Shown here piece by piece: positions 1-6,825 of a stretch of 10,588 bases of DNA (its first letter is position 1; each line of letters opens with the position of its first letter). Made by a program: the position numbers and the translations under genes. The notes beneath the pieces were generated by a model. The model worked only from the letters and a program-made list of their open reading frames with translations, did not search any database and was not told the origin of the DNA. Where the stretch lies: positions 1 to 10,588 of the forward strand of contig CALAHL010000648.1 of assembly GCA_937891725.1 (NCBI GenBank), given 5' to 3'. Origin of the DNA: an uncultured Rhodospirillaceae bacterium. Lineage in GTDB: Bacteria > Pseudomonadota > Alphaproteobacteria > Thalassobaculales > Thalassobaculaceae.

Positions 1-956
1 CCGCCATCGGCTGCCTCCAGCTTGCCGGGGCGGCCCTTCGCCTGGGCGCCGGTGAAGGCGCCAGGCTCGGAGCCAAACAACTCGGACTCGACCAGCGTCT
101 CCGGCAGGGCTGCGGCGTTCAGCATCACCAGCGGGCCGTTGCCGCGATCCGACAGGCCGTGCAGAGCGTGGGCCACCAACTCCTTGCCGGTCCCGCTTTC
201 CCCTCGGATCAGCACCGGCACGTCCAACGGTGCGACACGGGCGATATCGGATTTGAGCTTGGTGATCGCGGGACTGTCGCCGATCATCGCGTCCAGCGGA
301 TCGGGCCGGCCGCGCAGAGCCTCCAACTCGCGCTTGTAGTGATCGACCTCGGCACGCAACCTTGCGATTTCCCGGCCAAACGCGGCTGCCTGCTCGGGGC
401 CCTTGAACATGACCTGTCCGATAGCACCCAGGATTTTGTCTCCGCGTTTGATGGGAAACCGGCTGACCACCCGGTCCACGCCGCGCATGTTCTGAACCTG
501 TCCGATTTCGGTCCGGCCGGTGCGGGCGACCTCCGGCAGGCGGGTGTTCTCGATTACCTGATCAGCGGGCTGGCCGACGCCTTCGCCGCGCTCGATTCCG
601 AAGAAACGGGCATGCACCGGACTGATCCAGCGCAGGCGCCCCTCGGCATCCACAACGGTGATCGCCTCGAACGGGTTGGTCAGGAAATGGGACAGAATAT
701 CGTGGGCGAAATCAACCGATCCGGCGAAGTCGGCCAACGGATCGTCATCCCCGCCCGGCCACAGCATATGAAGCACGGCTGCGGCGCTGGGAATGGAGAG
801 GATCGACCATGTGCGGTCCGCATGTTTGGCCGTCCAGAGGCGTCGGGCGCGGCCGGAGGCGCGGATGTCTGTTTCAAGATCACGCTCCAAGGCGACATCC
901 GCATACTGGATGTGTCCGTCCGCAGACAACAGGACGAGATGAGCGTGCGTGTTCAT
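1..956 (-). CDS. Sigma-54-dependent transcriptional activator, PAS + AAA+ (NtrC/AtoC type), C-terminus outside window
   Basis: This is the first 318 codons of an enhancer-binding protein that would use ATP to open sigma-54 RNA polymerase complexes. Residues 1-90 form a poorly conserved N-terminal region. Residues about 92-185 look like a PAS sensor fold (NPFEAITVVDAEGRLRWIS, then FFGIERGEGVGQP). Residues 190-217 could be a short coiled-coil linker. The AAA+ domain starts near 222. Walker A is GESGTGKE at 252-259, and the sigma-54 contact loop GAFTGA is intact at 299-304 after ESELFG. The remaining AAA+ part and the expected Fis-type helix-turn-helix lie beyond the left edge. There is no response-regulator receiver domain, so the signal is probably a small molecule or a protein rather than phosphorylation (inference). 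The ATG at 956 is used here. An in-frame ATG at 989 would add 11 hydrophobic residues. Neither start has a clear Shine-Dalgarno, so the start is uncertain. The gene is divergent from the operon it probably controls. Confidence 0.93.
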   Translation of the reverse strand, partial: MNTHAHLVLLSADGHIQYADVALERDLETDIRASGRARRLWTAKHADRTWSILSIPSAAAVLHMLWPGGDDDPLADFAGSVDFAHDILSHFLTNPFEAITVVDAEGRLRWISPVHARFFGIERGEGVGQPADQVIENTRLPEVARTGRTEIGQVQNMRGVDRVVSRFPIKRGDKILGAIGQVMFKGPEQAAAFGREIARLRAEVDHYKRELEALRGRPDPLDAMIGDSPAITKLKSDIARVAPLDVPVLIRGESGTGKELVAHALHGLSDRGNGPLVMLNAAALPETLVESELFGSEPGAFTGAQAKGRPGKLEAADG

Positions 957-974
957 AATGAGAACAATAAACAG

Positions 975-985
975 AGACAGTGTCT
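975..985. promoter_or_regulatory. Candidate upstream activator site (AGACA-G-TGTCT palindrome)
   Basis: This is a perfect 5-bp inverted repeat around one base, centred at 980, about 85 bp upstream of the predicted sigma-54 transcription start. Enhancer sites for sigma-54 activators often lie 80-150 bp upstream. A further AGACA copy lies at 924-928, inside the regulator gene and 51 bp (about five helical turns) away. The palindrome is short, so this is only a candidate. Confidence 0.3.
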
Positions 986-1016
986 TCATCAAGATCACAT
1001 CTGATATCTATATCCT

Positions 1017-1033
1017 TGATTTAAAATGATTTA
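1017..1033. repeat. Direct repeat TGATTTA x2, 10-bp period, beside the sigma-54 promoter
   Basis: TGATTTA occurs at 1017-1023 and again at 1027-1033, separated by AAA, so the copies lie one helical turn apart on the same DNA face. They sit just upstream of the -24 element. Nearby are a near-palindrome GATAT-CT-ATATC (1003-1014) and a spaced inverted repeat ATCAAG/CTTGAT (988-993, 1015-1020). These may be protein-binding or DNA-bending sequence for activator looping, or just AT-rich intergenic sequence. No IHF consensus match was found by eye. Confidence 0.35.
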
Positions 1034-1059
1034 TGACTTGGCACGATGGTTGCTGTAAA
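1030..1059 (-). promoter_or_regulatory. Candidate sigma-70 promoter for the regulator, overlapping the sigma-54 site
   Basis: Read on the minus strand, TTTACA (1059-1054, five of six to the -35 consensus) is followed after 18 bases by CATAAA (1035-1030, four of six to the -10 consensus). Transcription would begin near 1023 and run into the regulator. The elements lie on top of the sigma-54 promoter, so bound sigma-54 polymerase could block the regulator's own transcription. The match is moderate in an AT-rich stretch, where chance matches are common. Confidence 0.35.
1038..1054 (+). promoter_or_regulatory. Sigma-54 (-24/-12) promoter of the catabolic operon
   Basis: The sequence TTGGCACG-ATGG-TTGCT matches the sigma-54 consensus YTGGCACG-N4-TTGCW at every conserved position. 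The invariant GG (1040-1041) and GC (1052-1053) are separated by 10 bases, the spacing sigma-54 requires. Transcription should start near 1065, leaving a leader of about 15 nt before the ATG at 1080 that still contains the Shine-Dalgarno. A sigma-54 activator is encoded divergently next door. From this I infer that the activator drives the nine-gene operon and that the operon is silent without it. Confidence 0.92.
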
Positions 1060-1066
1060 CTGGGGT

Positions 1067-1072
1067 GGAGGA
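1067..1072 (+). promoter_or_regulatory. Ribosome binding site that fixes the start of the first operon gene
   Basis: GGAGGA lies 7 bases before the ATG at 1080. An in-frame GTG at 1065 would extend the protein by five residues. It coincides with the predicted transcription start and would have no binding site, so the ATG at 1080 is preferred. Confidence 0.85.
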
Positions 1073-1079
1073 AACAAGA

Positions 1080-2348
1080 ATGTCCACAATGACACCAGAT
1101 GGCCCCGGTTCCGGTCTGCCGATGGATCGGTTGCCGCCACCGCCCGCGACCGCACCTTTCGCTTTGCTGGAGGGAGTGCGGGTACTCGACCTGACGACCT
1201 CGGTTGCGGGCCCCTATGCCACGATGCTGCTGGGCGATTACGGCGCCGAGGTGGTGAAGGTGGAGCGGCCCCGGACGGGTGATGACGCGCGCCATTGGGG
1301 ACCTCCTTTCCTGGACGGCGAGTCGCTCTGGTTCCTGTCCGTCAACAGGAACAAGCGCAGCGTGACCCTCGACTACCGAGACGGAGCGGGACGGGCGCTG
1401 TTCGAGGATCTGGTGCGGGCAAGCGACGTGGTGGTCATCAATCAGGTTCCCCGCGTACAGGAAAAGCTCGGCGCCGATTATGAAACCCTCAAAGCCCTCA
1501 AGCCGGACCTGATTTTCGCGGCGCTGACCGGGTTCGGTCTGACCGGATCACGCAAGGACAAGCTGTGCTACGACCTGATCGCCGAGGGCTATTCCGGGGT
1601 TATGGATCTGACGGGCGAGTTCGAGAATTCGCCCCAGAAGGTCGGTACACCCGCAGCCGATCTGCTGGCCGGGCATGACCTCGCGCTGGCCGTGGTCGCC
1701 GCATTGTTCGCGCATCGCCAGACCGGGCAGGGGCGTCTGATCGATATTTCCTTGGTCGAAAGCATGACCCGCTTCATGGCCCCGCGCCTTGTCAGCTATC
1801 TGGGCTCGGGCGAGTTGCCGCGCCGTTCAGGTGCGCGGGACAGCGTGATCTCAATCTATCAGGTGTTCGAGACGGCGGATGAGCCGATGACCCTGGCGAT
1901 CGGCAATGACGGAATCTGGAAGCGGTTCTGGGCCGCACTCGGTGAGCCCGCGATGGCGGACAATCCGGCGCATGCCACCAACGCCGACCGGCGGCTCGTG
2001 CGCGAGGCGATCGTCGGCGAGATCCAGGCGCGGCTCCTCACGCGCGGGCGCGCGGGATGGCTGGCACTGTTCGAGACGGCGGGCGTGCCAGCCGGGCCGA
2101 TTCAGCGGTTGGACGAAGTGGCGGAGGATCCCGGATTGGCGGAGCGCGGGTTTCTGTACGCGCAACCCCGCCCCGGGAAGCCGGACGCCCCGCAACTCAA
2201 TACCGGCGTGCATCTGGACGGTGCGCCGAACAGCCCGCGCATTCCGCCACCGGCCCTCGGTGCGGACGCGGACGCTGTGCTCGGCGGCTGGCTCGGGTAC
2301 GATGCGGACAAGATCACCGAGGTCCGGGCGACCGGCGCCCTCGGTTAA
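1080..2348 (+). CDS. Family III acyl-CoA transferase (CaiB/BaiF type)
   Basis: This 422-residue cytoplasmic protein belongs to the CoA-transferase family III (formyl-CoA/carnitine-CoA transferase fold). The N-terminal signature GVRVLDLTTSVAGPYATMLL (about 32-51) is followed by GDYGAEVVKVERP (about 52-64). The segment CYDLIAEGYSGVMDLTG carries Asp165, which corresponds to the catalytic Asp169 of formyl-CoA transferase that forms the acyl anhydride, so the protein should be a true transferase. It lacks the His/Asp/Glu triad seen in the second family III protein of this operon. As first gene it probably moves CoA from a donor thioester to the pathway's carboxylate, or recycles CoA from the end product. 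The substrate cannot be told from sequence. It is followed after 26 bp by the MenB/BadI-like gene. Confidence 0.9.
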   Translation: MSTMTPDGPGSGLPMDRLPPPPATAPFALLEGVRVLDLTTSVAGPYATMLLGDYGAEVVKVERPRTGDDARHWGPPFLDGESLWFLSVNRNKRSVTLDYRDGAGRALFEDLVRASDVVVINQVPRVQEKLGADYETLKALKPDLIFAALTGFGLTGSRKDKLCYDLIAEGYSGVMDLTGEFENSPQKVGTPAADLLAGHDLALAVVAALFAHRQTGQGRLIDISLVESMTRFMAPRLVSYLGSGELPRRSGARDSVISIYQVFETADEPMTLAIGNDGIWKRFWAALGEPAMADNPAHATNADRRLVREAIVGEIQARLLTRGRAGWLALFETAGVPAGPIQRLDEVAEDPGLAERGFLYAQPRPGKPDAPQLNTGVHLDGAPNSPRIPPPALGADADAVLGGWLGYDADKITEVRATGALG

Positions 2349-2374
2349 AACCAAAATTGGGAAGGAAAGACCAG

Positions 2375-3154
2375 ATGGCCTTTGAGTCCATTCTGTACGA
2401 GGAAGACGGTCCGATCGGCTGGATCACCCTGAACCGGCCGGATGACGGCAATATGTTCACGCCCGAGATGTGCCACGAGATCCGCGACTGCATTGAGGGC
2501 ATCCGGCGCGAGACCCGTACCCGCGTGGTTGTGCTGACCGGAGCGGGCGACAAGTTCTTCTGCATCGGTGGACGCAAGGAAGGCATGGAGGATACCACGC
2601 TCTATGCCGGTGTGCTGCCGACGCTTGAGATGTACGAGGCGATCGACAAGCTGCAGAAGCCGGTGATCGCCATGGTCAACGGCTTCGCGGTCGGAGGCGG
2701 AAATGTTCTGCAGGTGGTCTGTGATCTGACCATCGCCAAGCAGTCCGCGGTCTTCCGGCAGGTCGGTCCGATGATGGGCAGCTTCGACAGCGGCTACGGC
2801 ACCTGGTACCTGGAAGACGCCATCGGCAAGAAGCGCGCGAAGGAGATGTGGTACACCAACCGCAAGGTTTCCGCCGATCTGGCGCTCGACTGGGGCCTGA
2901 TCAACAAGGTTGTGCCGGACGATGTGCTGCGGGAGGAGACCCGGTCCTGGGCGCTGGAAATCGCCGAGCGGGGTCCGTTCGCACTCGCTGCCGTGAAGGG
3001 CGCGTTCAACGCGCGTCACGGCGGTGTCGGCGGCATGGGCCGGATGGCCCACGACCAGTTGCTGCGGCTGTATCTGAAGACCGACGAGGCCAAGGAGCTG
3101 TCCGCCAGCATGGGCGAGCGCCGCAAGCCCGATCCCGACAAGTTCGGACATTGA
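2375..3154 (+). CDS. MenB/BadI-type crotonase, probable ring-opening (C-C) acyl-CoA hydrolase
   Basis: This 259-residue crotonase-fold protein was assigned by motif. The oxyanion-hole segments are FFCIGG (61-66) and NGFAVGGGN (102-110). The two catalytic glutamates of enoyl-CoA hydratase are absent: Val111 and Gly131 occupy those positions. Instead it has CDLTI, then VGPMMGSFDSGYGTWYL (130-146) with Asp138, then KKRAKEMWY, and ends with a KPD-KF tail. These are marks of naphthoate synthase MenB and of BadI (2-ketocyclohexanecarboxyl-CoA hydrolase). No other menaquinone gene is present and the neighbours are beta-oxidation enzymes, so a BadI-like role in hydrolytic ring opening or cleavage of a beta-keto acyl-CoA is the better guess. 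The usual Asp of the GGDQ motif is Arg67. GGAAGGA at 2360-2366 supports the ATG at 2375; the frame is open upstream within the preceding gene, but without support. Confidence 0.82.
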   Translation: MAFESILYEEDGPIGWITLNRPDDGNMFTPEMCHEIRDCIEGIRRETRTRVVVLTGAGDKFFCIGGRKEGMEDTTLYAGVLPTLEMYEAIDKLQKPVIAMVNGFAVGGGNVLQVVCDLTIAKQSAVFRQVGPMMGSFDSGYGTWYLEDAIGKKRAKEMWYTNRKVSADLALDWGLINKVVPDDVLREETRSWALEIAERGPFALAAVKGAFNARHGGVGGMGRMAHDQLLRLYLKTDEAKELSASMGERRKPDPDKFGH

Positions 3155-3170
3155 GCGGGCGGATCCTGTC

Positions 3171-4856
3171 ATGAGCCGTCTGCTCACCCTGCACGACCCC
3201 GCCGTCGCCAACGCCTATCGTGCGGCTGGCCTTTGGCATGACGAGACGTTCTACGCGCTTCTCGCCAAGCACGCGGCGGCACGTCCCGACGGATACGCCG
3301 TTCGGGACAGTGTCCGGCGGCTGACCTGGGCCGAGCTCAAGGACTGGGTCGACGCGATCGCCGATACCCTACATGAGACGGGCGTGCGGGCAGGCGAGCG
3401 GGTGGCGCTCTGGGGCTCGAACCGGGCGGAGATCGTCGCCTGTTTTCTGGCCTGTTCCCGGAACGGCTATGTCTGCAATCCCTCGCTCCACCGGAACTAC
3501 ACGGTCGAGGAGATCACCGGCCTGCTGGCGCGTGTGCGGGCGACGGTGGCGGTGGTCGAAGAGGGCTGGGGCGCCGACACCGACCGGCATGATCCCTTCA
3601 GTGCGATCGGGTCTCTGCCGGACATGCGCCGGGTCTTCCGTCTGCCCAAGGCGCGGGACAGCGGCGAACTCCCACCGCTCGGCACCTCGCCTCGCCACCT
3701 GCGTGAGGCTGATCTGAACGCCGACAGCGTCTGCTATCTTGCCTTCACCAGCGGCACCACCGGTGCGCCGAAGGGCGTGATGCATTGCGACAACTCGCTG
3801 CTGGCGAACTGCCGGGATCTGGTGGCGGACTGGGACCACGATCACAAGACCGTCCTGCTGTCGCTCTCGCCGCTCAGCCATCACATCGCCTGGGTCGCGG
3901 TGGGACAGGCGATGGTGGCGGGTATGGAGCTGGTGGTCGACGATCCGGCGCCCGGCATGAGCCGGCTCGACTGGATGATCGAGAGTGGTGCGACCTATGT
4001 CATGGGGGTGCCGACCCACGCGATGGACATACAGGCCGAGCAGGCGCGGCGCGGGATCACCAAGCTGGGCTCGGTCGATCTGTTCTATATGGCGGGCTCG
4101 CCGATCCCGCCCGCCGTGGCGGAGCGGTTCCTGCAGCAGGGGGTCCGACCGCAGAACATCTATGGCATGACCGAGAATTCCTCGCATCAATACACGCTTC
4201 CCCATGACGAAGCGGTCACCGTGTGCACCACCTGCGGGCGGGGCGGTCCGGCCTATTCCGTGCGGATCTTCGATCAGGAGAATCCGGACATCGAGGTCGC
4301 TCCCGGAACCATCGGGCAGATCGGCGGCAAGGGTGCGGCATTGATGCTGGGCTATTTCAACAATCAGGAAGCCACCGAACGGTCGTTCAACGCCGACGGC
4401 TGGTTCCTCTCCGGCGATCTGGGCGTTTTGGACGCGGCGGGCAACCTGTCGATCGTCGGACGTCTGAAGGACGTGGTGATTCGCGGTGGGCACAACATCT
4501 TCCCGGCTCGAGTGGAGGATCTGACGGTCAAGCATCCCGACATCGCCAAGGCGGCGGCCTTCCCCGTGCCGGATGAGCGTCTGGGTGAGCGGCTGTGTTT
4601 GGCCGTTCTTTGTGCCGGAGAGACAATCCCCGAAGCGGATGCGATCTTGCGTCACCTGTACGCGGTCGGGCTGTCGAAATACGACATGCCGGAATACTTC
4701 CTGGTGATGGACGCCTTTCCGCTGACCCCCAGCGGCAAGATCCTGAAGCGCGAGCTGGCGGACTGGGCGAAATCCGGACGGATCGCACCCGTGCCCTGCC
4801 GGTTCACCGTGCCGGACAGCCAGCCGGAAAACCAAAGGAAGGGGGCGACCCCATGA
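3171..4856 (+). CDS. AMP-forming acyl-CoA synthetase (ligase), alicyclic/medium-chain type
   Basis: This 561-residue ANL-superfamily enzyme would activate a free carboxylic acid with ATP and CoA through an acyl-adenylate. The ATP-binding loop TSGTTGAPKG is at 193-202 and the aromatic/adenine motif YGMTE at 331-335. SGDLG (414-418) supplies the ribose-binding Asp, GRLKD (430-434) forms the hinge, and the C-terminal PSGKILKREL motif holds the catalytic Lys523. The full length and all core motifs indicate an active enzyme. The N-terminal stretch around AYRAAGLWHDET resembles what I recall of cyclohexanecarboxylate-CoA ligase (AliA/BadJ group) and short/medium-chain ligases. That is a family impression, not proof of substrate. 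It starts 16 bp after the BadI-like gene with a weak binding site, and its stop overlaps the next start (ATGA). Confidence 0.92.
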   Translation: MSRLLTLHDPAVANAYRAAGLWHDETFYALLAKHAAARPDGYAVRDSVRRLTWAELKDWVDAIADTLHETGVRAGERVALWGSNRAEIVACFLACSRNGYVCNPSLHRNYTVEEITGLLARVRATVAVVEEGWGADTDRHDPFSAIGSLPDMRRVFRLPKARDSGELPPLGTSPRHLREADLNADSVCYLAFTSGTTGAPKGVMHCDNSLLANCRDLVADWDHDHKTVLLSLSPLSHHIAWVAVGQAMVAGMELVVDDPAPGMSRLDWMIESGATYVMGVPTHAMDIQAEQARRGITKLGSVDLFYMAGSPIPPAVAERFLQQGVRPQNIYGMTENSSHQYTLPHDEAVTVCTTCGRGGPAYSVRIFDQENPDIEVAPGTIGQIGGKGAALMLGYFNNQEATERSFNADGWFLSGDLGVLDAAGNLSIVGRLKDVVIRGGHNIFPARVEDLTVKHPDIAKAAAFPVPDERLGERLCLAVLCAGETIPEADAILRHLYAVGLSKYDMPEYFLVMDAFPLTPSGKILKRELADWAKSGRIAPVPCRFTVPDSQPENQRKGATP

Positions 4857-5623
4857 GTTTGAGCTTGGAGATCCAAGACGGCATCGCGATCCTGACCCTC
4901 GACCGCCAGGATGCGCTGAACGCGTTGAATTTCGCATTGATCGGCGAAATCTCGGTCAAGCTGGACGAGGTTAAGGCATCGGACGCCCGCGCCCTGATCC
5001 TGACCGGCGCCGGGCCGAAGGCGTTCTGTGCCGGTGCGGATATCAAGGAGCTGATGGGCCGCGATCTGATGGCGCAGAAGCGCGGCGCCGAGCTGGGTCA
5101 GCAGGTGTTTCAGAAGATCGCCGATCTGGAGATCCCCTCGCTCGCCCTGATCAACGGGTTCTGCTTCGGCGGCGGCCTCGAGATGGCGCTGGCCTGCACC
5201 TTCCGGCTGGCGGTGCCGAAGGCCAAGATGGGGCTGCCGGAGATCAAGCTGGGCCTGATCCCGGGCTATGGTGGCACCCAACGCCTGCCGCGTTTGGTTG
5301 GCGAGGGCCGGGCGCTGGATATGATCCTGTCGGGCCGGTTCGTCGGCGCGGAAGAGGCCGAGCGGATCGGCCTGGTGACCAGGCTGACCGAGACCGAGGA
5401 TCCGCTGGCCGAGGCCATAGCCTATCTCGGTGCCATCACCCAGTATGGTCTGCCGGCGCTGGCACTGGCCAAGTCGGCGGTGACCCGCGCGCTGGATCTG
5501 CCGATCGTCGAAGGCCTTAAGGTCGAGGCCGATCTCTCGACCCTCGCCTACAACACCGAGGACGCCAACGAGGGCCTGGCCGCCTTCGTCGAGAAGCGCT
5601 CGCCCATCTTCAAGGACCGCTGA
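4853..5623 (+). CDS. Enoyl-CoA hydratase (crotonase)
   Basis: This 256-residue protein should add water to a 2-enoyl-CoA to give 3-hydroxyacyl-CoA. The first oxyanion-hole motif is AFCAGADIKEL (57-67) and the second is NGFCFGGGLEMALAC (101-115). Both catalytic glutamates are present, Glu110 in GGGLE and Glu130 in LPEIKLG. Their 20-residue spacing equals that of Glu144 and Glu164 in rat mitochondrial hydratase. The following GLIPGYGGTQRLPRLVG segment is typical. This contrasts with the other crotonase in the operon, which lacks both glutamates, so the two are not redundant. The ATG at 4853 overlaps the ligase stop by 4 bases, and GGAAGGGGG just upstream is the likely ribosome binding site. Confidence 0.93.
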   Translation: MSLSLEIQDGIAILTLDRQDALNALNFALIGEISVKLDEVKASDARALILTGAGPKAFCAGADIKELMGRDLMAQKRGAELGQQVFQKIADLEIPSLALINGFCFGGGLEMALACTFRLAVPKAKMGLPEIKLGLIPGYGGTQRLPRLVGEGRALDMILSGRFVGAEEAERIGLVTRLTETEDPLAEAIAYLGAITQYGLPALALAKSAVTRALDLPIVEGLKVEADLSTLAYNTEDANEGLAAFVEKRSPIFKDR

Positions 5624-5635
5624 GTCTTCAAGGAC
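5607..5635 (+). repeat. 11-bp direct repeat spanning a stop codon and the next gene's ribosome binding site
   Basis: TCTTCAAGGAC occurs at 5607-5617, within the last codons of the enoyl-CoA hydratase, and again at 5625-5635, 7 bases later. The second copy supplies AAGGA (5630-5634), the likely Shine-Dalgarno of the acyl-CoA dehydrogenase. This could be a small tandem duplication that created the ribosome binding site. Confidence 0.6.
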
Positions 5636-5643
5636 AGATAAGC

Positions 5644-6825
5644 ATGCATCAGACCGTACTGGATCGCCTGGACGAGAGCCTGGATCTGTCCGAAGACGAG
5701 CGGATGGTGCTCGACAGCGTCAAGCAGTTGGCGGCAGACAAGATCGCGCCGCGTGCCGCCGAATACGACCGGACCTCGACCTTTCCTCAGGACAATATCG
5801 ACGAGATGAATGCGCTGGGCATGAACGCGATGTTCGTGCCGGAGGCATACGGCGGGCTGGGCTTGAGCTACACCGTCTATCTCGCCTGCGTCCGGGAGAT
5901 CTCCAAGGCCTGCGCCTCGACCGGGATCATCTGGGCCACGAACTTCCACGGCATGAAGCCGGTGATGGATTTCGGCACCGAGGCACAGAAGCAGCGGATC
6001 CTGCCGACCATCGCCGCGGGCGGGCTCGGCTCGCTCTGCATCACCGAGCCGACCGCCGGCTCCGACGCCACCGGGATGAAGACGCGCTTCACGCCCAAGG
6101 GCAACGATACGGTCGTGGTCAACGGCGGCAAGATCTTCATCTCGAACGGAGACGTGGCGGATCATCTGCTGGTCTTCGGCAAATGGAGCGAGATCGACGA
6201 CCCCAAGGGCGCAATCACGGCCCTGGTGGTCGACAAGGGCACACCCGGCCTGAACGTGCTCCGCAAGGAAGAGAAGATGGGGCACCGGGCGGCCACCACG
6301 GTTGCGCTGTCCTTCGAGGACATGGAGGTCAGCCGCGACAACGTGATCGGCGTGCCGGGCGAAGGGCTGAAGATCCTGCTCGCCTCGTTGAACAAGTCGC
6401 GGCCCAGCGTGGCGGCCCAGGCGCTCGGCATCGCGCGGGCGGCCTTCGAGGACGCGATCGCCTATATCAACGACCGCAAGCAGTCCGGCCGCCGGATCAT
6501 CGATTTTCAGGGCATTCAGTTCACCCTCGCCGATCTCGCGACCGACCTCGCCATGTGCGAGGGCTGGCTGTGGCGGATCGGCAGGATGGTGGATGCCGGC
6601 GCCACCGATTTCGGGATCGAGGCCTCGATGCTGAAGATGCGTGGCTCGGACCTCGCCATGAAGATCTCGGACGAGGCGGTGCAGCTCCATGGCGGCTACG
6701 GCTACTGCCAGGACTACCGGGTCGAGCGGCTGATGCGCGACGCCAAGATCACCCAGATCTGGGAAGGCACCAACCAGATCCACCGCCAACTCATCGGCCG
6801 CCACTTCGCGGAGAAACTGAAATGA
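5644..6825 (+). CDS. Acyl-CoA dehydrogenase (FAD)
   Basis: This 393-residue soluble flavoprotein should introduce the 2,3 double bond into an acyl-CoA and pass electrons to electron-transfer flavoprotein. The FAD/substrate motif CITEPTAGSDATGM is at 132-145, KIFISNG follows near 163, and the C-terminal QLHGGYGY leads to RDAKITQIWEGTNQIHR. Glu374 in WEGT sits where medium-chain dehydrogenases have their catalytic base (Glu376). Length and domain order (helical N-domain, beta middle, helical C-domain) are normal. In the proposed pathway it acts before the hydratase. It follows the hydratase by 20 bp, and its stop overlaps the start of the hydroxyacyl-CoA dehydrogenase (ATGA). Chain length or alicyclic preference cannot be read from the sequence. 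Confidence 0.94.
   Translation: MHQTVLDRLDESLDLSEDERMVLDSVKQLAADKIAPRAAEYDRTSTFPQDNIDEMNALGMNAMFVPEAYGGLGLSYTVYLACVREISKACASTGIIWATNFHGMKPVMDFGTEAQKQRILPTIAAGGLGSLCITEPTAGSDATGMKTRFTPKGNDTVVVNGGKIFISNGDVADHLLVFGKWSEIDDPKGAITALVVDKGTPGLNVLRKEEKMGHRAATTVALSFEDMEVSRDNVIGVPGEGLKILLASLNKSRPSVAAQALGIARAAFEDAIAYINDRKQSGRRIIDFQGIQFTLADLATDLAMCEGWLWRIGRMVDAGATDFGIEASMLKMRGSDLAMKISDEAVQLHGGYGYCQDYRVERLMRDAKITQIWEGTNQIHRQLIGRHFAEKLK

Noticed and set aside
159..1004. Long plus-strand open frame (281 codons) opposite the regulator
   Set aside because: The minus strand carries an unbroken frame with Walker A and GAFTGA motifs. The plus-strand product has no recognisable motif and is the usual mirror frame of GC-rich coding DNA.
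1065..1079. GTG at 1065 as start of the first operon gene
   Set aside because: It sits at the predicted transcription start with no room for a ribosome binding site, whereas GGAGGA is ideally placed for the ATG at 1080.
2057..2374. In-frame upstream extension of the BadI/MenB-like protein
   Set aside because: The extra residues overlap the CoA-transferase coding region and are Arg/Gly/Ala-rich without homology features. The ATG at 2375 has a well-placed Shine-Dalgarno and gives the normal family length.
2375..3154. Assignment as menaquinone enzyme MenB itself
   Set aside because: No other menaquinone gene is visible, the neighbours are acyl-CoA degradation genes and the GGDQ motif is altered. 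The MenB likeness is shared by BadI, which fits the context better.
3369..4937. Minus-strand open frame of 522 codons opposite the acyl-CoA ligase
   Set aside because: It is antisense to a ligase with all core motifs and shows no domain signature. Stop codons are rare in GC-rich antisense frames.
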